Shown piece after piece: positions 41,901 through 42,058 of a DNA stretch of 42,058 bases. The notes under the pieces were generated by a model. It saw only the letters and a program-made list of their open reading frames with translations. It ran no database searches and was not told the DNA's origin. The translations under genes were made by a program, and so were the position numbers. Source of the DNA: Bradyrhizobium uaiense. GTDB taxonomy: Bacteria > Pseudomonadota > Alphaproteobacteria > Rhizobiales > Xanthobacteraceae. Position 1 is the stretch's first letter. Every line of letters starts with the position of its first letter. The stretch is taken from NCBI RefSeq assembly GCF_010811875.1, contig NZ_VKHP01000053.1, positions 1 through 42,058 on the forward strand. Direction: 5' to 3'.

Positions 41901-42058
41901 GGCCATGACAATGATGCGGCGTGGCTGGTGTTCACGCTGACGGTCGATCCGGCAACGGGCAATGTGACGCTGACGCAGGACCGCGCGGTGCACGAGAACA
42001 CCGCGTCGAGCCCGGACACCCATGAGGGCATCAGCCTGACCGGCGGCCTGGTGACGCT
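38910..42058 (+). CDS. Giant repeat-containing adhesin, 5' part (DUF5801/T1SS-repeat type)
   Basis: The frame is open from ATG 38910 to the window end (1049 codons) and is cut there. There is no signal peptide, as for type I-secreted proteins. Residues 1-120 form a compact N-terminal module (KIDFSAIAKEKITLVHIGEK and VTIEMAPGRDVSVQEFASLF), then a linker rich in Gly, Thr and Pro, a first beta-rich domain, and from 39963 uniform 181-residue units starting DDGPSISLSG and containing TDKDGDTAS, GHEGQAAWLVFTLTVDPATG and HENTASSPDTHEGISL. The Asp-rich turns suggest calcium binding. The pattern matches repeats-in-toxin-related families. Likely a surface or extracellular adhesin for biofilm or root attachment. 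A C-terminal secretion signal would be right of the window. Confidence 0.85.
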   Translation, partial: MQGSFQVAQATGTGNSTNSAPVRIYTLTKPLTDQAVVVNLGYDQKAKIDFSAIAKEKITLVHIGEKLIILFDNQSTVTVEPFFDSRADGQSNVTIEMAPGRDVSVQEFASLFPISTDSSVLPAADNGGATGNAQASGANFSPFVVDALGPVGTNVLAGPETLPNFTDTPPTGTALPQSSTPAAPTISLGAAPDLAVDESFLTIATNGIAGSGLGPAGSTVATGLIPFSITVPGGEKSLTFALSISAPGVDTGLIDSQTGNHVFLFVENGQVVGREGGQNGLADFTISVDATGHITLTDLRAMHQGTGEVGGDISEGVHLPAGMVTLTATVTDNSNQTGTATADVGPHLTFLDDGPAISLSGTTSSLNTFEAYLSAATNAGINGSTPDASPTQGHTLDKENFANALTVVTGADGGTTAYALSIAGNGTATNLIDSNSGLGVVLDQSGNTISGYVAGHEGQVAWLVFTLTINPATGDVTLTQDRAVHENTASSPDTHEGISLTNGLVTLTATVTDKDGDTASQKLDLSSHVTFHDDGPSISLNETVASLNTFEAYLSASTNAGVNGSTPDLVPTQGHTLDNESFAGSFTVKAGADGGTTAYALSIAGNGTASNLIDSASGLGVVLDQSGSTISGYVTGHEGQAAWLVFTLTVDPATGNVTLTQDRAVHENTASSPDTHEGISLTNGLVTLTATVTDKDGDSASQHIDLSSHVTFHDDGPSISLSGTVASLNTYEAYLSASTNAGINGSTPDLVPTQGHALDQESFAGAFNVVTGADGGTTAYALSIAANGTTSNLIDSASGLGVVLDQSGNTISGYVTGHEGQAAWLVFTLTVDPATGNVTLTQDRAVHELTASSPDTHEGISLTGGLVTLTATATDKDGDTASQKLDLSSHVTFHDDGPSISLSGTVASLNTYEAYLSASTNAGINGSTPDLVPTQGHALDQESFAGAFNVVTGADGGTTAYALSIAANGTTSNLIDSASGLAVVLDQTGNTVSGYVTGHDNDAAWLVFTLTVDPATGNVTLTQDRAVHENTASSPDTHEGISLTGGLVT
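39963..42058 (+). repeat. Tandem 543-bp repeat units in the adhesin
   Basis: Units start at 39963, 40506, 41049 and 41592, a constant 543 bp (181 codons). The first is more diverged (DDGPAISLSG); the next ones are nearly identical in sequence. The fourth is cut by the window end after 467 bases. Exact period and high identity imply recent unequal recombination. Confidence 0.93.

Noticed and set aside
40578..42023. Long minus-strand open frame (481 codons) under the adhesin repeats
   Set aside because: It is antisense to a strongly supported coding repeat, repeats with the same 543-bp period, is Arg/His-rich and has no ribosome binding site. It arises from codon bias of the sense strand.

Overview
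The window looks like chromosomal DNA of a Bradyrhizobium-type alphaproteobacterium. It has high GC, purine-rich ribosome binding sites, many four-base or shorter gene overlaps, several periplasmic-binding-protein ABC importers, a large amide/amine catabolic gene set, and intergenic palindromic repeats of the kind I associate with Bradyrhizobium. The genus is inferred from style and recalled homologs, not from a search. No rRNA, tRNA, CRISPR array, insertion sequence or phage gene was seen.

Layout. (1) 1-670: a scrambled amiR-like antiterminator gene, with direct and inverted duplications of its receiver part. (2) 662-1825: amiC, the amide sensor (minus strand). (3) 1826-2245: a long regulatory gap with a near-consensus plus-strand promoter, a candidate intrinsic terminator and mutually exclusive hairpins, as expected for an AmiR-controlled leader. 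(4) 2246-11644: amide operon of amidase, acetamidase/formamidase, a five-gene LIV/urea-type ABC importer, an SDR and a second amidase. (5) 11677-13777: a 6-aminohexanoate-dimer-hydrolase-like serine hydrolase (minus), divergent from a LuxR-type regulator. (6) 13778-17744: REP-like repeats, a secreted M15-like peptidase (minus) and a cytosolic gamma-glutamyltransferase. (7) 17745-27571: a compact nine-gene run of YtcJ-like amidohydrolase, G3E/COG0523 metallochaperone, a second five-gene ABC importer, a secreted copper amine oxidase and a small secreted Cys protein whose start overlaps the oxidase stop. (8) 27557-35508: two divergent operons, one with a Tm-1/UPF0261 protein, HAD hydrolase and class III aminotransferase, the other with an aldehyde dehydrogenase, second class III aminotransferase and two SDRs. 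The second ends in a strong terminator that is part of a dispersed repeat. (9) 35706-38673: small secreted proteins, including a tandem pair of DUF3617-like Cys proteins. (10) 38910-end: the 5' part of a giant repeat protein with exactly 543-bp (181-residue) units, probably a type I-secreted adhesin, cut by the window edge.

How the parts may work together (inference). Regions 1-5 form an inducible amide-scavenging unit: AmiC senses an amide, AmiR would relieve termination in the leader, the importer takes up the substrate, and two signature amidases plus a formamidase-type enzyme release ammonia. Regions 6-8 look like a second unit for amines and other C-N compounds, with hydrolysis by amidohydrolase and gamma-glutamyltransferase, periplasmic amine oxidation to aldehydes, and aldehyde oxidation, transamination and ketone reduction inside the cell. 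The most unusual features are the scrambled amiR beside an apparently intact AmiR-type leader, the oxidase-coupled small protein, the metallochaperone inserted between amidohydrolase and importer, and the perfectly periodic adhesin repeats.
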